A stretch of DNA of 58,643 nt from Phycisphaeraceae bacterium (GCA_002716625.1 PBAS01000049.1:1-58643); one strand, 5' to 3'. Shown: positions 18,689-27,672, numbered from the stretch's first letter. Notes: generated from the letters alone by a model not told the origin. A program made the numbers and translations.

Positions 18689-19477
18689 TTGGGATCATCT
18701 AGTACAGTACGTGTGGCCGGTATCGTTCTCAAATGGATTCGAGGGGACAAGCAACAGAATTACGACCGCTTTGAGGCGATGGCTCGTCAGGCGGCTGCAG
18801 AAGGTGCGGACTTGATCTGTTCGACGGAGTGTTTTCTTGATGGTTACGCCATCAAGGACAAGTCAATCCCGGCTGATCGATACTATGCCATGGGCGAGAA
18901 GATTCCAGGTGGGGAGTATTACAACAAACTTGCGAACTTGGCCAAGGAGTTGGGTGTGTTCTTGGCAGCCGGCATTCATGAGATAGATGGGCCAACTCAG
19001 TACAACGCGGCAGTTCTCATTGATTGCCAGGGTCAGTTGGCCGGCAAATACCACAAACACAAGCTTGGCCATGAAGACATGAGGCACACGCCTGGCAATG
19101 ACTATCCAAGCTTTGCAACTTCATTTGGAACGGTGGGTATGATGATTTGTGCAGATCGCAGCCGACCTGTTCTTCTCCAAGGCCTTTGCGACAATGGCGC
19201 AGACGTCATTATCTGCTTGTCCGGAGGTGCTTTTGGTCCGAGTAATGATTCGCATATGCAAAATAAAGCGCAGGTGCATGGTAGGTACATTGTCTTTGTT
19301 CATCCGGCCCAATTTCTCGTGACGGCACCGGATGGGTCAATCAGTAAAAACCACATGCTCGGTGATCTGTCTTTGCCCAAGGGGATTCGTTACGATCAAC
19401 TGTCCGTTTTGCCGGATGAAATCGGTACGGATATCGATCGGAGTGGCGTTTTCAGCTTCGATTTGCCCATGGGCTAA
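18689..19477 (+). CDS. Carbon-nitrogen hydrolase (nitrilase superfamily)
   Basis: About 262 residues. The Glu-Lys-Cys triad is readable: STECF (Glu about 47), GKYHKHKLGHE (Lys about 120) and MMICADRSRP (Cys about 154). Members hydrolyse amides or nitriles, as N-carbamoyl amidases and omega-amidases do. The family's first strand (VRVAGIVLKW) starts a few residues in. GAAAGG lies 6 nt upstream of TTG 18689, so I prefer that start to TTG 18671. It follows the beta-propeller gene closely and may act on the same substrate, for example an amino- or amido-sugar derivative (inference). Confidence 0.82.
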   Translation: MGSSSTVRVAGIVLKWIRGDKQQNYDRFEAMARQAAAEGADLICSTECFLDGYAIKDKSIPADRYYAMGEKIPGGEYYNKLANLAKELGVFLAAGIHEIDGPTQYNAAVLIDCQGQLAGKYHKHKLGHEDMRHTPGNDYPSFATSFGTVGMMICADRSRPVLLQGLCDNGADVIICLSGGAFGPSNDSHMQNKAQVHGRYIVFVHPAQFLVTAPDGSISKNHMLGDLSLPKGIRYDQLSVLPDEIGTDIDRSGVFSFDLPMG

Positions 19478-19501
19478 TACATCTGCCTTGGTTTTCCGCC
19501 G

Positions 19502-19728
19502 TTATTTTAAGAATTGAATAGCGAGCGGGTACTTCCAGACTTTGCCATTATTCGCCTTGATGCCAGCTACTATGGGAAAGATTATACCCAAGGTGAATAG
19601 TACACCGGCTAAGAGGATTCCAATAAAAATGACATGGAGCATGATGCACACGACGAAGTAGATAAACGCGTTGATGATCCAATTCGCCGCATTTTACCAT
19701 GGGCATCAATCCGGGGCATATCATCCTT
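19502..19728 (-). pseudogene. DUF4870 membrane protein remnant
   Basis: The minus strand reads KDDMPRIDAHGK in one frame. It then continues, one base short, as AANWIINAFIYFVV ... ILLAGVLFTLGIIFPIVAGI, and ends KVWKYPLAIQFLK before TAA at 19502-19504. This is the C-terminal two thirds of the small DUF4870 (Tic20-like) membrane protein family, whose members share the (V/I)DxHGK(E)AxNW and YP(F/L)AIxF motifs. A single-base deletion near 19695-19700 breaks the frame, and a stop just upstream with no N-terminal part shows 5' truncation. The gene is dead unless the base loss is a sequencing error and the 5' end lies elsewhere. Confidence 0.75.
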
Positions 19729-19828
19729 GTTTTATGCTTGATCGTGTCAGGTTGATGGGCATCTTGATTGGATCGTGACAGTGGAACTGTATTGGAATCA
19801 ATGCTGGTTGTTGAGTTGTTAGCGCATG

Positions 19829-19858
19829 ACAAAGCCGCGACTCTCGCCGCGGCTTTGT
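19829..19858 (-). terminator. Terminator-like hairpin after hsp20
   Basis: A perfect 11-bp GC-rich stem (ACAAAGCCGCG with its complement) around an 8-nt loop, 20 nt past the hsp20 stop codon. There is no T-run on the minus-strand side, so it may work as an mRNA 3' stabiliser or with Rho. Confidence 0.65.
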
Positions 19859-19878
19859 GGTTAGAATCTGGATTATGG

Positions 19879-20316
19879 TCAGCGGATCTTGATCTTACGT
19901 GGCTTGACCTCTTCGCGTTTCGGTAGTGTGAGTTGTAACACACCCGCATTGAGCCTGGCATCAATGTTCTGGCCATCCACAGTTTTGGGCAGCGTGAAAC
20001 TCCTGGCCACCTTGGTGTAACGCCGTTCGGTCAGATGGGTGTTACCTTTCTTCTGCGGTGATTTACGCTCTGCGATGATGGACAAGACTTGGTTCTCGAA
20101 GGTGACATTAACCTGTTCATTGGTGAATCCTGGTAATTCAGCTTCGACATGTACCCCGTTTTCATCTTCGTGGATATCCACGGGAAATGACGCGGCTGGT
20201 TGGTGCTCCAAGTCGCTGAACCAGCGGCGTAGTACACCGTCAAAATCGCGCGTTGCCAGATCAAATGGGCTGTCCCAATACATCCTGGCTGGTTTTTGAG
20301 TTTGCATGGGTACCAT
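19879..20316 (-). CDS. Small heat-shock protein, Hsp20/alpha-crystallin family
   Basis: 145 residues. A short N-terminal arm (PFDLATRDFDGVLRRWFSD) is followed by the alpha-crystallin domain, about 40-140: FPVDIHEDENGVHVEAELPG, VNVTFENQVLSIIAER, RSFTLPKTVDGQNIDARLNA and GVLQLTLPKREEVKP. The A-x-x-x-n-GVL-x-L-x-x-PK signature is intact. ATP-independent holdase that forms oligomers. The AAGGAG ribosome site 8 nt upstream fixes ATG 20316. It is divergent from argC. No CIRCE element or clear sigma-32 promoter was seen. Confidence 0.95.
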   Translation of the reverse strand: MVPMQTQKPARMYWDSPFDLATRDFDGVLRRWFSDLEHQPAASFPVDIHEDENGVHVEAELPGFTNEQVNVTFENQVLSIIAERKSPQKKGNTHLTERRYTKVARSFTLPKTVDGQNIDARLNAGVLQLTLPKREEVKPRKIKIR

Positions 20317-20449
20317 GGTTGTACTCCTTTCTTGGTTGGTGCCGCTCCAAGTTGGTACAGGGCGGCGGTTTCATTGATTACCCCATTCATAGGGCAAACG
20401 GCGCGCCAAGAAGGTTTTTCATAAAGCCTTTAAAAAAAATGATTTGCAA

Positions 20450-20479
20450 TTGTTTTTCTTGGCCCCCAACTGCCATAAT
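20450..20479 (+). promoter_or_regulatory. Candidate argC promoter
   Basis: TTGTTT (20450-20455), 18-nt spacer, CATAAT (20474-20479). It would start transcription near 20486, giving an 85-nt leader to ATG 20572. Confidence 0.4.
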
Positions 20480-20507
20480 GGCACCTTTGGCATTGGGTGC
20501 TGCACCC
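20471..20507 (+). promoter_or_regulatory. Two inverted repeats over the argC promoter
   Basis: TGCCATAATGGCA (20471-20483; 5-bp arms, 3-nt centre) covers the candidate -10 box, and GGGTGCTGCACCC (20495-20507; 6-bp arms, 1-nt centre) follows about 10 nt past the likely start site. TTGGCA also occurs on both flanks of the second repeat. The placement suits repressor sites; neither resembles an ARG box or CIRCE. Confidence 0.4.
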
Positions 20508-20571
20508 TTGGCAACATGTTTGGGGGGCATCAATTTTGATCCAAAGGCGATCGCCATCAACAATACGGGTT

Positions 20572-21612
20572 ATGAGCATACGCATTGGTATCATCGCTCC
20601 CACCGGGTACACCGGGTTGGCCCTGATAGAACTGTTGCTGCGTCATCCCGGTGTTCAGATCAATTACCTGGCCAGTCGTCGTGATCCACCTCCGAACATG
20701 GTTGAGGAATTTGGACAACTGTTGGGCCGCTTGCCCGAGTCTGCAGCAACTTGCGGACCGATTGATGTGGGTGTGATTGCCAAGAAGGTTGATGTAGTTT
20801 TTTGTTGCCTGCCGCACACGGTGGCGATGGACCATGTGCCCGCACTCCTTGATGCGGGTTTGAAAGTGATCGATCTGTCGGCGGACTATCGTGTTCCCGA
20901 TGCAAAGATCTATGAAAAGGCGTATGGCCATCAACATGTCGACGCTGCCCATCTGTATGATGGTGTTTATGGTTTGCCGGAATACTTTCGAAACGAGTTA
21001 CAGGGTGCGAATCTTGTGGCCAATCCCGGTTGTTTTCCAACCGCTACCATCCTTGGTATGGCTCCACTACTTAAAAGAGGAATTGCTAAATCGACGGGGA
21101 TCATCGTCAATGGGGCCAGTGGAGTGACTGGGGCTGGCCGAACGGCTAAAACAACAACGCACTTTCCCGAACTCAATGAATCATTTTACGCCTATCGCAC
21201 GATTGGTGGGCATCAACATCAGCCGGAGATGATTCACTTCTTGTCTGAGGTGGGCGGCAGCAACGTGGATCTTCTGTTTGTGCCGCACCTACTTCCGGTC
21301 GATCGCGGGATTTTGACAACGATTTACGCTGATTCTATTGACGGCAAGATTACACAGGAAGATTTGTTCCAAGCCTTCGAGATGGATTACGGTGATGAGC
21401 CGTTCGTGCGTGTTCGTCGGGATTTACCCAATATCAAGTTCGTCCGTGGTACGAATTGTTGCGATATCACAGTGCGGCTGGTGGATACGGCCAACGGGCC
21501 GAAGATTGTCGTGTTCAGTGCCATTGACAACATGATCAAAGGTGCCAGTGGGCAAGCGTTGCAGAACATGAATATTCTTCTTGGCCTGGAAGAAACTGCC
21601 GGGTTGATCTGA
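20572..21612 (+). CDS. argC: N-acetyl-gamma-glutamyl-phosphate reductase
   Basis: 346 residues; third step of arginine biosynthesis, NADPH-dependent reduction of N-acetylglutamyl phosphate to the semialdehyde. It shows the N-terminal nucleotide-binding motif (IIAPTGYTGLALIELLLRHP), the catalytic cysteine in ANPGCFPTA, the substrate loop GASGVTGAGR, the GGHQHQPEM histidine segment, and the C-terminal GASGQALQNMNI. ATG 20572 matches the family's usual N-terminus (MSIRIGIIAPTGYTG); upstream in-frame codons lie in the regulatory region. No other arg genes are adjacent. It is convergent, with a 5-nt gap, with the oxidoreductase at 21618. Confidence 0.95.
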   Translation: MSIRIGIIAPTGYTGLALIELLLRHPGVQINYLASRRDPPPNMVEEFGQLLGRLPESAATCGPIDVGVIAKKVDVVFCCLPHTVAMDHVPALLDAGLKVIDLSADYRVPDAKIYEKAYGHQHVDAAHLYDGVYGLPEYFRNELQGANLVANPGCFPTATILGMAPLLKRGIAKSTGIIVNGASGVTGAGRTAKTTTHFPELNESFYAYRTIGGHQHQPEMIHFLSEVGGSNVDLLFVPHLLPVDRGILTTIYADSIDGKITQEDLFQAFEMDYGDEPFVRVRRDLPNIKFVRGTNCCDITVRLVDTANGPKIVVFSAIDNMIKGASGQALQNMNILLGLEETAGLI

Positions 21613-21617
21613 AGCGG

Positions 21618-22664
21618 TCAGTTGTACTGTTCGAAATCCGATTGATCGAGGCCGACCGACAGTCCGGATTCGGTCAGTTGGCTCCACGTATTATCGTCAA
21701 GCGGAATACCTTTTTGCCTTCGTTCAACGCGGGTTTCAAGTTCAATCTGGCCTGGTAACAGTACCCGACCATCCGGTTGGCTGGGCGGTGAGCCAGTCAC
21801 CCAATCCGAGAAACGTTTAAGTTCCGCGATATAGGCTTCACGATTTGTGAATTCACTGGGATTGATCGCGATACTTGTCATGGTATTGACCAGTGTTGTA
21901 GTTCCTGGTCGAGTGCATCCGGATCCGGAAAGGGCGCCACACAACATGTCCGCAAGAATATTAAAACCATGGCCTTTGTGTCCAAAGAACGGAAGAATTG
22001 CACCGTCGTCGTAAAAGTCATTGGCATCGGTTGTGGGGTTGCCGTCTTTATCCACGATAAACCCTTTGGGGACAGGTACCCCCTTGTTCCTAGCGACCTG
22101 TAGTTTCCCTTCCGCCGTCGTCGTTGTGGTGGTATCGAGTAATATGGGATCTCGACCGGCAACGGGTACGCACATACAAATGACGCTAATGGAAAGTCGG
22201 CGGTCACTACCGCCAAATGGCATAGCTAACATACCCAGCCCGGTACTGCTAACGAAATGGATGGAGATCAAGTCTCTTTCGGCCAGTCGTTCAGCCCAAG
22301 CGCCCAGGCGCCCCACATGGCCGGTATTACCCAAAGTCATGAGGGCTAGACCTTGCTTGGTCGCCTTTTGGGTGAGCAGCTTCATGGCCTGCTCGCCAAT
22401 GGTTTGGCCAAAGCCCAGATTCCCATCGACGACTGCGATGCAGTCATTTTCAAAGGTCACCGTGATCTGTTGTCCCGGCTTTAGGGTATTGGCCTTGACG
22501 TAGCCTAGATACTGGCCGACGCGGATCACACCGTGTGAGTCATGGCCACAGAGATTAGCATCGACCAGGTGATGGGCAATGCAGTGGGCCTCCGCGTCAT
22601 CGCAGCCGCTTGCAGCAAAAATACGCGAAGTCAGTTGTGTGAGTGGTTCAGCCTGAATCTGCAT
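21618..22664 (-). CDS. Ldh family oxidoreductase (malate/L-lactate dehydrogenase type)
   Basis: 348 residues of the MDH2/YlbC/DpkA family, NAD(P)-dependent oxidoreductases acting on 2-hydroxy acids, ureidoglycolate, sulfolactate or cyclic imines. Visible marks: HHLVDANLCGHDSHGVIRV (catalytic His in DSHG), GNLGFGQTIGEQAM, GNTGHVGRLGAWAERLAE, PFGG, ILLDTTTTTTAEGKL, FFGHKGHGFNILADMLCGALSGSG and the C-terminal LPGQIE. The substrate cannot be told from sequence. No operon partners: convergent with argC, and 83 nt upstream of it lies the 3' end of a pseudopilin gene. Confidence 0.88.
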   Translation of the reverse strand: MQIQAEPLTQLTSRIFAASGCDDAEAHCIAHHLVDANLCGHDSHGVIRVGQYLGYVKANTLKPGQQITVTFENDCIAVVDGNLGFGQTIGEQAMKLLTQKATKQGLALMTLGNTGHVGRLGAWAERLAERDLISIHFVSSTGLGMLAMPFGGSDRRLSISVICMCVPVAGRDPILLDTTTTTTAEGKLQVARNKGVPVPKGFIVDKDGNPTTDANDFYDDGAILPFFGHKGHGFNILADMLCGALSGSGCTRPGTTTLVNTMTSIAINPSEFTNREAYIAELKRFSDWVTGSPPSQPDGRVLLPGQIELETRVERRQKGIPLDDNTWSQLTESGLSVGLDQSDFEQYN

Positions 22665-22746
22665 GTGGCAATGGGGGTGGGGCTTGGAGATTCTAGTCTG
22701 TCTTTTGAGGCATCGTTACGGGTGTCTACCTTATCTGTTAGCCTAA

Positions 22747-23616
22747 TCAATAGCCATTGCTGTTGAAGAAATAAGGGTACTTGCTTCCTAGGACTTCGGC
22801 CTTGTTTTTCAGCGGTTCCACGTGACCATCGATGAACAGGAAGTTGTCCACCCCCTTGGCCTTGTTGTTCCACTTGGCACCGGCGTTGCCGGTTCGGTCA
22901 TGACGCACGGTCCGGCGGTTCTTGTCCATGGTAAAGCCGACTTTCACAAGCCAGGGGTCAACCCACCAGTCAGCGACTGGTGGGTCGTGGTACCAGTCGA
23001 ACAGCAAGGTGCTCGTTATCGGCTCCTTGATCGAGGAGATTGGTCGCCACTGGGCAGCATGATACTTGTTCAGGCGAGGGTGCCATGAATCAAATACGTC
23101 AAAACACGTGGAGATCGCCCGGGGCATGGCGTACGAGGTGCCGCCAGACTGGAGTGTCAGCTCATCCGAGGGGCAGGTGTAGACTTGCATTTTCTTGAAA
23201 TACCAATTGGCTCTGTTTGGCGGGTCGTGACCTGTCGTCCGTCCTTCTTGGTAGTCGGTAGTGTCATGAATATTACCTAGGTAATCAATAATCATCCCGG
23301 CCCAAGCCCAGTCATGGTAATTCCAGTTTGGTTCGTACAATTCACCGTTTGGCATCCCCCCTCTCTGGCCATTGGCAGCCCACCCCCAACCTGGTGGCAA
23401 TACGTCATTGTTGTCGGCGCAGTATGAGTAGGTCGCGATGCCAATCTGCTTGAGATTATTGGCGCACAAGACGGTTTCGGCAGCTTTTCTTGCCCTTTCC
23501 AAGCTTGGGAGCAACATTGCGATGAGCAGAGCGATGATTGATATGACCACCAGCAATTCAATCAGGGTGAAGCCTCGTATGACCGACTGCACATGCGAAT
23601 ATTTTGTGCGTGGCAT
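22747..23616 (-). CDS. Pseudopilin-like protein, H-X9-DG type
   Basis: About 289 residues: leader [81 protein letters not shown] in overlapping segments, [20 protein letters not shown], and the C-terminal [13 protein letters not shown] ... [19 protein letters not shown] 7 nt upstream fixes ATG 23616. It is closest to the 31583 and 32541 genes, sharing an almost identical 3' nucleotide module (about 22795-22917). A -10-like TACAAT lies 57 nt upstream of the start. Confidence 0.88.
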   Translation of the reverse strand: MPRTKYSHVQSVIRGFTLIELLVVISIIALLIAMLLPSLERARKAAETVLCANNLKQIGIATYSYCADNNDVLPPGWGWAANGQRGGMPNGELYEPNWNYHDWAWAGMIIDYLGNIHDTTDYQEGRTTGHDPPNRANWYFKKMQVYTCPSDELTLQSGGTSYAMPRAISTCFDVFDSWHPRLNKYHAAQWRPISSIKEPITSTLLFDWYHDPPVADWWVDPWLVKVGFTMDKNRRTVRHDRTGNAGAKWNNKAKGVDNFLFIDGHVEPLKNKAEVLGSKYPYFFNSNGY

Positions 23617-23668
23617 GGATCTACTCCTGCAAGTGAGGTCGTGCTGTTCAGATTGATGTCGTGGAATA

Positions 23669-23674
23669 ATTGTA
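23669..23674 (-). promoter_or_regulatory. Candidate -10 box of the 22747 pseudopilin gene
   Basis: TACAAT on the minus strand. Its distance to ATG 23616 matches the -10 boxes at 8686, 31527 and 32484. No good -35 is present. Confidence 0.35.
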
Positions 23675-23728
23675 GCAGTCAATGTATTAGAAATAAATTA
23701 TTGGCTTGCCATATCGCGGGGCTGGTTT

Positions 23729-25183
23729 TTAATAACGATAATGATCGGACTTGAAGGGGCCTTCGATGGGAATACCGATGTAGTCGGCTTGTTCCTGGGT
23801 CAGCGTTGTGAGTTTTACCCCCAACTTGTCTAGGTGCAGCCGTGCCACCTTTTCATCTAAAGTTTTGGGCAGGATATAAACCTTGTTTTCGTACTTTTGT
23901 GGATGGGTAACCAATTCAATCTGCGCCAGAACTTGGTTGGCGAAGCTGTTGGACATGACAAAACTCGGATGACCCGTAGCGCAGCCAAGATTCAGCAGGC
24001 GGCCTTCGGATAAAATCAATACGCAGTGGCCGTCGGGGAACGTCCATTTGTCGTACTGGGCCTTAATGTTTTCCTTTTCGATTCCCGGGAAATTTTCCAG
24101 GCCCGCCATGTCAATTTCATTATCAAAATGACCAATATTGCCGACGATTGCGCCGTCTTTCATCTGTGACAGATGCTTGGCGGTGATCACGTGATAGTTG
24201 CCGGTTGTCGTGACGAAGAAATCAGCTTCATCAATCACTTGCTCAATCGTCTTGACCTCGTAGCCTTCCATGGCAGCTTGCAATGCACAGATTGGATCGA
24301 TCTCCGTAATGATTACACGGCACCCTTGGCCGCGTAGGGATTGAGCACATCCTTTGCCGACTTCACCAAATCCACAGACCACGGCGACCTTACCGCCAAT
24401 CATGACATCGCTGGCACGGTTCAGGCCATCAATCAGGGAATGGCGGCAGCCATAAATATTGTCAAACTTACTCTTGGTAACAGAGTCATTGACGTTAATG
24501 GCAGGAAATAGCAGGCTGCCGTCATTTTCCATCTGGTACAGTCGGTGAACACCAGTTGTGGTTTCTTCACTGACGCCACGGCAAGCGGAAGACACTTCGC
24601 CCCAGCGAGATGGTGTTTCGCCATGGATGGCTGCCAGACATTGTAATAGCTCAGCGAAATCTTCCGGGTCGGCTGCTGTCGGCTTGGGTACCGACCCGGC
24701 GTGCTCGAATTCGACGCCCTTGTGGATCAGTAGTGTGGCATCACCGCCATCGTCTACGATCTGCTGTGGTCCGAGCCCATCACCAAAATCCAAGGCCCGT
24801 TGTGTGCACCACCAGTAGTCTACAAGTGTTTCGTTTTTCCAGGCGAATACGGCCACTCCCTGTGGGTTTTCTACCGTGCCCTCGGGGCCAACAGCTACTG
24901 CGGCGGCGGCATGATCCTGCGTGGAATAAATATTGCAGGAGCACCATCGGACGTCTGCACCAAGATCATGCAGGGTTTCAATGAGTACCGCTGTCTGAAT
25001 CGTCATGTGTAGGCTGCCCATGATCCGCACGTTCTTGAGCGGTTGACTGGCGGCATATTCCCGGCGGACGGACATTAATCCGGGCATCTCCTTTTCCGCC
25101 AGGCGGATTTCCTTGCGGCCCCAGTCGGCAAGGGTTAAATCGGTTACTTTAAATTCCAATGCGGTCTGCATGGCTGTGGTCAT
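23729..25183 (-). CDS. ahcY: Adenosylhomocysteinase
   Basis: 484 residues; cleaves S-adenosylhomocysteine to adenosine and homocysteine, keeping the methylation cycle running (cytoplasm, NAD+-dependent tetramer). Features: [32 protein letters not shown], the NAD-binding loop [42 protein letters not shown] and the C-terminal SDHYRY. The length fits the long bacterial form with an internal insert. GGAG 8 nt before ATG 25183 decides the start over a TTG at 25195. The ArsR-methyltransferase gene upstream on the same strand is a likely regulator. No SAH riboswitch structure was seen in the 82-nt gap. Confidence 0.97.
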   Translation of the reverse strand: MTTAMQTALEFKVTDLTLADWGRKEIRLAEKEMPGLMSVRREYAASQPLKNVRIMGSLHMTIQTAVLIETLHDLGADVRWCSCNIYSTQDHAAAAVAVGPEGTVENPQGVAVFAWKNETLVDYWWCTQRALDFGDGLGPQQIVDDGGDATLLIHKGVEFEHAGSVPKPTAADPEDFAELLQCLAAIHGETPSRWGEVSSACRGVSEETTTGVHRLYQMENDGSLLFPAINVNDSVTKSKFDNIYGCRHSLIDGLNRASDVMIGGKVAVVCGFGEVGKGCAQSLRGQGCRVIITEIDPICALQAAMEGYEVKTIEQVIDEADFFVTTTGNYHVITAKHLSQMKDGAIVGNIGHFDNEIDMAGLENFPGIEKENIKAQYDKWTFPDGHCVLILSEGRLLNLGCATGHPSFVMSNSFANQVLAQIELVTHPQKYENKVYILPKTLDEKVARLHLDKLGVKLTTLTQEQADYIGIPIEGPFKSDHYRY

Positions 25184-25265
25184 GGGTGTCTCCAATCGTT
25201 TCCTAGGGTAATTATTCTATTACTACCTAGATAGAGTTTTGTGAGGTTAACTGATCACTTTTCGA

Positions 25266-26237
25266 TTATGCAGATGATTTACATGCCGTGGCCAGGATCA
25301 AGGCCGGGCCCTTGGCCGCGGCTTGCGTGGGTAGCGGTCGGCACCGAACATCCTGGAACCCATTGTGGCGAAGCATGTATTCCATCTCGACAGGTTCAAA
25401 GCCCGGCCAATGCTGGTCCATTTGACGGCGAAAGTCCTCCCGGTCGTGGTGCATTAGATCAATAATCACTACTTTGCCACCATCCTTCACCACACGGTGG
25501 GCTTCACCCAGCACGCCCCGCACGTCTGCGGTATATGTGAGCACGATCGATAACACAACTGCATCAACCTGCCCATCATTGAGCGGTAATGACAGCAACT
25601 CGCCGAGCCGTAACTCAACATTCGAAAATTCCGCGGTACGTTTCGCCGCCGCATCAAGCATGGATTGTGATTGGTCAACACCAATCACGGCTTCAACGTA
25701 GGGAGCCAGGTGTGCTGCAAACAGTCCAGTGCCACATCCTAGATCGGCGATCGTCAAGTTGCTTGGCAATAGAGAACCCAGTGCGTTGGTTGTCAATGAG
25801 TTACCGTAAAGCTGACTGCGCAACTGGTCCCATTCGCCAGCGATGCCTTCAAAGAACTTCTTGGCACCGGACTGACGCTGGCGAAGCCGACGAGCCAGTC
25901 GCAACTGGTCCTGCTTGATGGAGGGTGCATTTGCGAACTGATCGCGGGCCAGTGTCCACAGGTGACGTGCTGGCTTATTGAGTTCACGTTCAAACATGCG
26001 ATAGAGATTTGCCGAACCATTTCGACGTGATGTCGTCCATCCCTGATCCAAAAGGATACGCAGATGCCGACTGACGGTTGATTGGGGCAGTTGAAGGATG
26101 TCACATAATTCGGTGACGCCCAGTTCGTCCTGTTCAATAAGGTGCAGGACCCGCAGCCGGGTCATGTCACACAATGATTCCATCTGGCCCAACCACTGTT
26201 GGGGTCTTGGGGCATGTTTTGACAAGGTATTTATCAT
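25266..26237 (-). CDS. ArsR-family regulator fused to a class I SAM methyltransferase domain
   Basis: 323 residues. The ArsR winged helix lies at about 15-95 (MTRLRVLHLIEQDELGVTEL, LQLPQSTVSRHLRILLDQGW); no metal-binding CxC is present in the recognition region. The methyltransferase fold spans about 130-315: motif I IADLGCGTGLFAAHLAPY, VIGVDQSQSML, then VDAVVLSIVLTY and VVIIDLMHHD. Its location directly upstream of ahcY, same strand, parallels SahR-type regulators of the SAM/SAH cycle, in which the methyltransferase domain is thought to sense SAH or SAM. That role here is inference. A 10-bp palindrome just upstream of its start may be its own operator. Confidence 0.85.
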   Translation of the reverse strand: MINTLSKHAPRPQQWLGQMESLCDMTRLRVLHLIEQDELGVTELCDILQLPQSTVSRHLRILLDQGWTTSRRNGSANLYRMFERELNKPARHLWTLARDQFANAPSIKQDQLRLARRLRQRQSGAKKFFEGIAGEWDQLRSQLYGNSLTTNALGSLLPSNLTIADLGCGTGLFAAHLAPYVEAVIGVDQSQSMLDAAAKRTAEFSNVELRLGELLSLPLNDGQVDAVVLSIVLTYTADVRGVLGEAHRVVKDGGKVVIIDLMHHDREDFRRQMDQHWPGFEPVEMEYMLRHNGFQDVRCRPLPTQAAAKGPALILATACKSSA

Positions 26238-26242
26238 CTGTA

Positions 26243-26252
26243 TATCCGGATA
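26243..26252. promoter_or_regulatory. Palindrome TATCCGGATA, candidate operator
   Basis: A perfect 10-bp inverted repeat 5 nt upstream of ATG 26237. A partial second copy, AGGATA, follows at 26255-26260. Binding here would block the ribosome site or promoter of the ArsR-methyltransferase gene, consistent with autoregulation. Confidence 0.4.
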
Positions 26253-26321
26253 ATAGGATATGTGTGTCCTGTTGGAGCGTCAAATCATTGGCGGTATACA
26301 AAAGGGGGGTAAACTACGCAG

Positions 26322-27200
26322 ATGCCATCTGGGAGCAGTGCTAGAGGACCCCGTTGCCAGAACATGCCAAGTTGTTTCCAATTATTTTCAACGCTTTTGT
26401 GCCTCATGATGGCGAGCTGTTATCACCAGCAGCTCCACAGCACATGGGGGGATTTTGCGGAGGGCTTGGCTAAAGACAATCCCGAGGCATTTGGGAAGTC
26501 TCAAGGACCACGTCAGTCATGGTCCGCAGCTGAGGGCGAAATAGAGCTTGAATGGTCGATTCAACTCAAATCCCTGTCGGGGCCCAACGCTGAGCAACAG
26601 GCAACCATCCTCCTGCAGCGGTTACAGGCCGAGACATATATATCCAGGCTTTGGATCGATCCGAAGGAAGATGGCTGTCGTCTTTTTCGAGGGCGTTATA
26701 CAGATATTTTTTCCCCAATCGCGATCAATGAACTGGATCAGACACGTTCCATTTTTCTTGATGGTCAGCAGCCATTTTTGGATGCGCAATTTATCAAGCC
26801 AAGTGCTCCGATCGTGGCTCAGTCAATGGATGTACGCCAACTGCGTGGTCACTATGCATACACCCTGCAGGTTGCAGTCTTTGATGAAACCCATCGCAAT
26901 TATGGTCAAGCAGCCCAACAGGAAGCTAGGCGACTACGAGCAGAAGGGCATGAGGCCTTTTATTACCACGGGAACAAGATGTCAATGGTAACCGTCGGTT
27001 TATTTTCTGATGCGGACCGTCAACCACGCGAGGCGATCGACGCCAGGGGACGTCGGATCCTAATGTACTACTACGGCCCTCGCATCAAAAAACTTCAAGA
27101 AACGTTCCCACATAACCTGGTGAACGGTCATGTCTATCATGAGCCGATGGGCAATGGAAAGAGGCGTCCACAGGCAAGCCTGCTGATTCCAATTCAGTAG
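26322..27200 (+). CDS. Putative lipoprotein with SPOR-like C-terminal half
   Basis: 292 residues. The N-terminal hydrophobic stretch ends in LMMASC, a lipobox with the likely lipidated Cys at residue 33 (19 if the start is ATG 26364). The C-terminal half, YTLQVAVFDETHRNYGQAAQ, then EARRLRAEGHEAFYYHGNKM and SMVTVGLFSDADR, has the alternation of the sporulation-related (SPOR) repeat fold, a peptidoglycan-binding domain; this is a weak structural reading. I do not recognise the family. The upstream ATG at 26322 is kept because it supplies the basic residues a signal peptide needs. Divergent from the ArsR-methyltransferase gene, with an 84-nt gap. Confidence 0.7.
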   Translation: MPSGSSARGPRCQNMPSCFQLFSTLLCLMMASCYHQQLHSTWGDFAEGLAKDNPEAFGKSQGPRQSWSAAEGEIELEWSIQLKSLSGPNAEQQATILLQRLQAETYISRLWIDPKEDGCRLFRGRYTDIFSPIAINELDQTRSIFLDGQQPFLDAQFIKPSAPIVAQSMDVRQLRGHYAYTLQVAVFDETHRNYGQAAQQEARRLRAEGHEAFYYHGNKMSMVTVGLFSDADRQPREAIDARGRRILMYYYGPRIKKLQETFPHNLVNGHVYHEPMGNGKRRPQASLLIPIQ

Positions 27201-27376
27201 TGTGCCGCATGTCCTCCAATGTGGAACGGTGTTTTCCACAAGCAGGTCAAGTTGGATAGGGTTTTGGTTGTGTTGCTGAGTACCAAGTTGTAGTCAAACA
27301 TACCTTTGGCTCATGATGATACACCGATCATGAAGTTGTAAGACAAGATGCTGATCTTGACAATGATGTGCAGGAA

Positions 27377-27416
27377 TAAAAAAAACTGCCAACGCATCTG
27401 CGTTGGCAGTTTTTTA
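27377..27416. terminator. Strong bidirectional terminator
   Basis: A perfect 10-bp GC-containing stem (ACTGCCAACGC and its complement) with an ATCT loop, flanked by A- and T-runs that extend the pairing. It sits between the convergent genes at 26322 (plus) and 27439 (minus) and can end both transcripts. Confidence 0.95.
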
Positions 27417-27438
27417 TTTCAAAATGTCGGAGAGGTAG

Positions 27439-27672
27439 TCAGACTGTCCGGCGCTTGCCCAGCAAATGCAGAATGATACCAACCGCGATCAATCCAACGA
27501 CTCCCTGGCCGCCCAAGTTGCCGATCAGGGCAAGCAGGTTACCGGTCACACCGCCGACGAACGGCAAGTCACCGCCAAAGATGATCTCAGCCACGACGCC
27601 AAGTGCAATAAGCCCAAGGCCGACTTCCGTAATTTCTCCGATCCAACTTTTAGCAGTACTGATGACACTCAT
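27439..27672 (-). CDS. Small hydrophobic membrane protein
   Basis: 77 residues with two transmembrane stretches, VGLGLIALGVVAEIIFGG and GLIAVGIILHLLG, joined by a Gly-rich segment (FVGGVTGNLLALIGNLGGQG), and a basic C-terminus KRR. The family is not recognised; the composition resembles small holin- or stress-type proteins, but no function is claimed. AAGGAT 9 nt upstream of ATG 27672 and the strong terminator downstream support a real, separately transcribed gene. Confidence 0.75.
   Translation of the reverse strand: MSVISTAKSWIGEITEVGLGLIALGVVAEIIFGGDLPFVGGVTGNLLALIGNLGGQGVVGLIAVGIILHLLGKRRTV

Noticed and set aside
20320-20440. Heat-shock sigma-32 promoter or CIRCE for hsp20
   Set aside because: CTTGGC and CCCTATGA are present on the minus strand but only 10 nt apart, too close for sigma-32; no TTAGCACTC-type repeat.
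25184-25265. SAH or SAM riboswitch upstream of ahcY
   Set aside because: Only 82 nt between the stop of the regulator and ahcY; no conserved pseudoknot or helices could be drawn.
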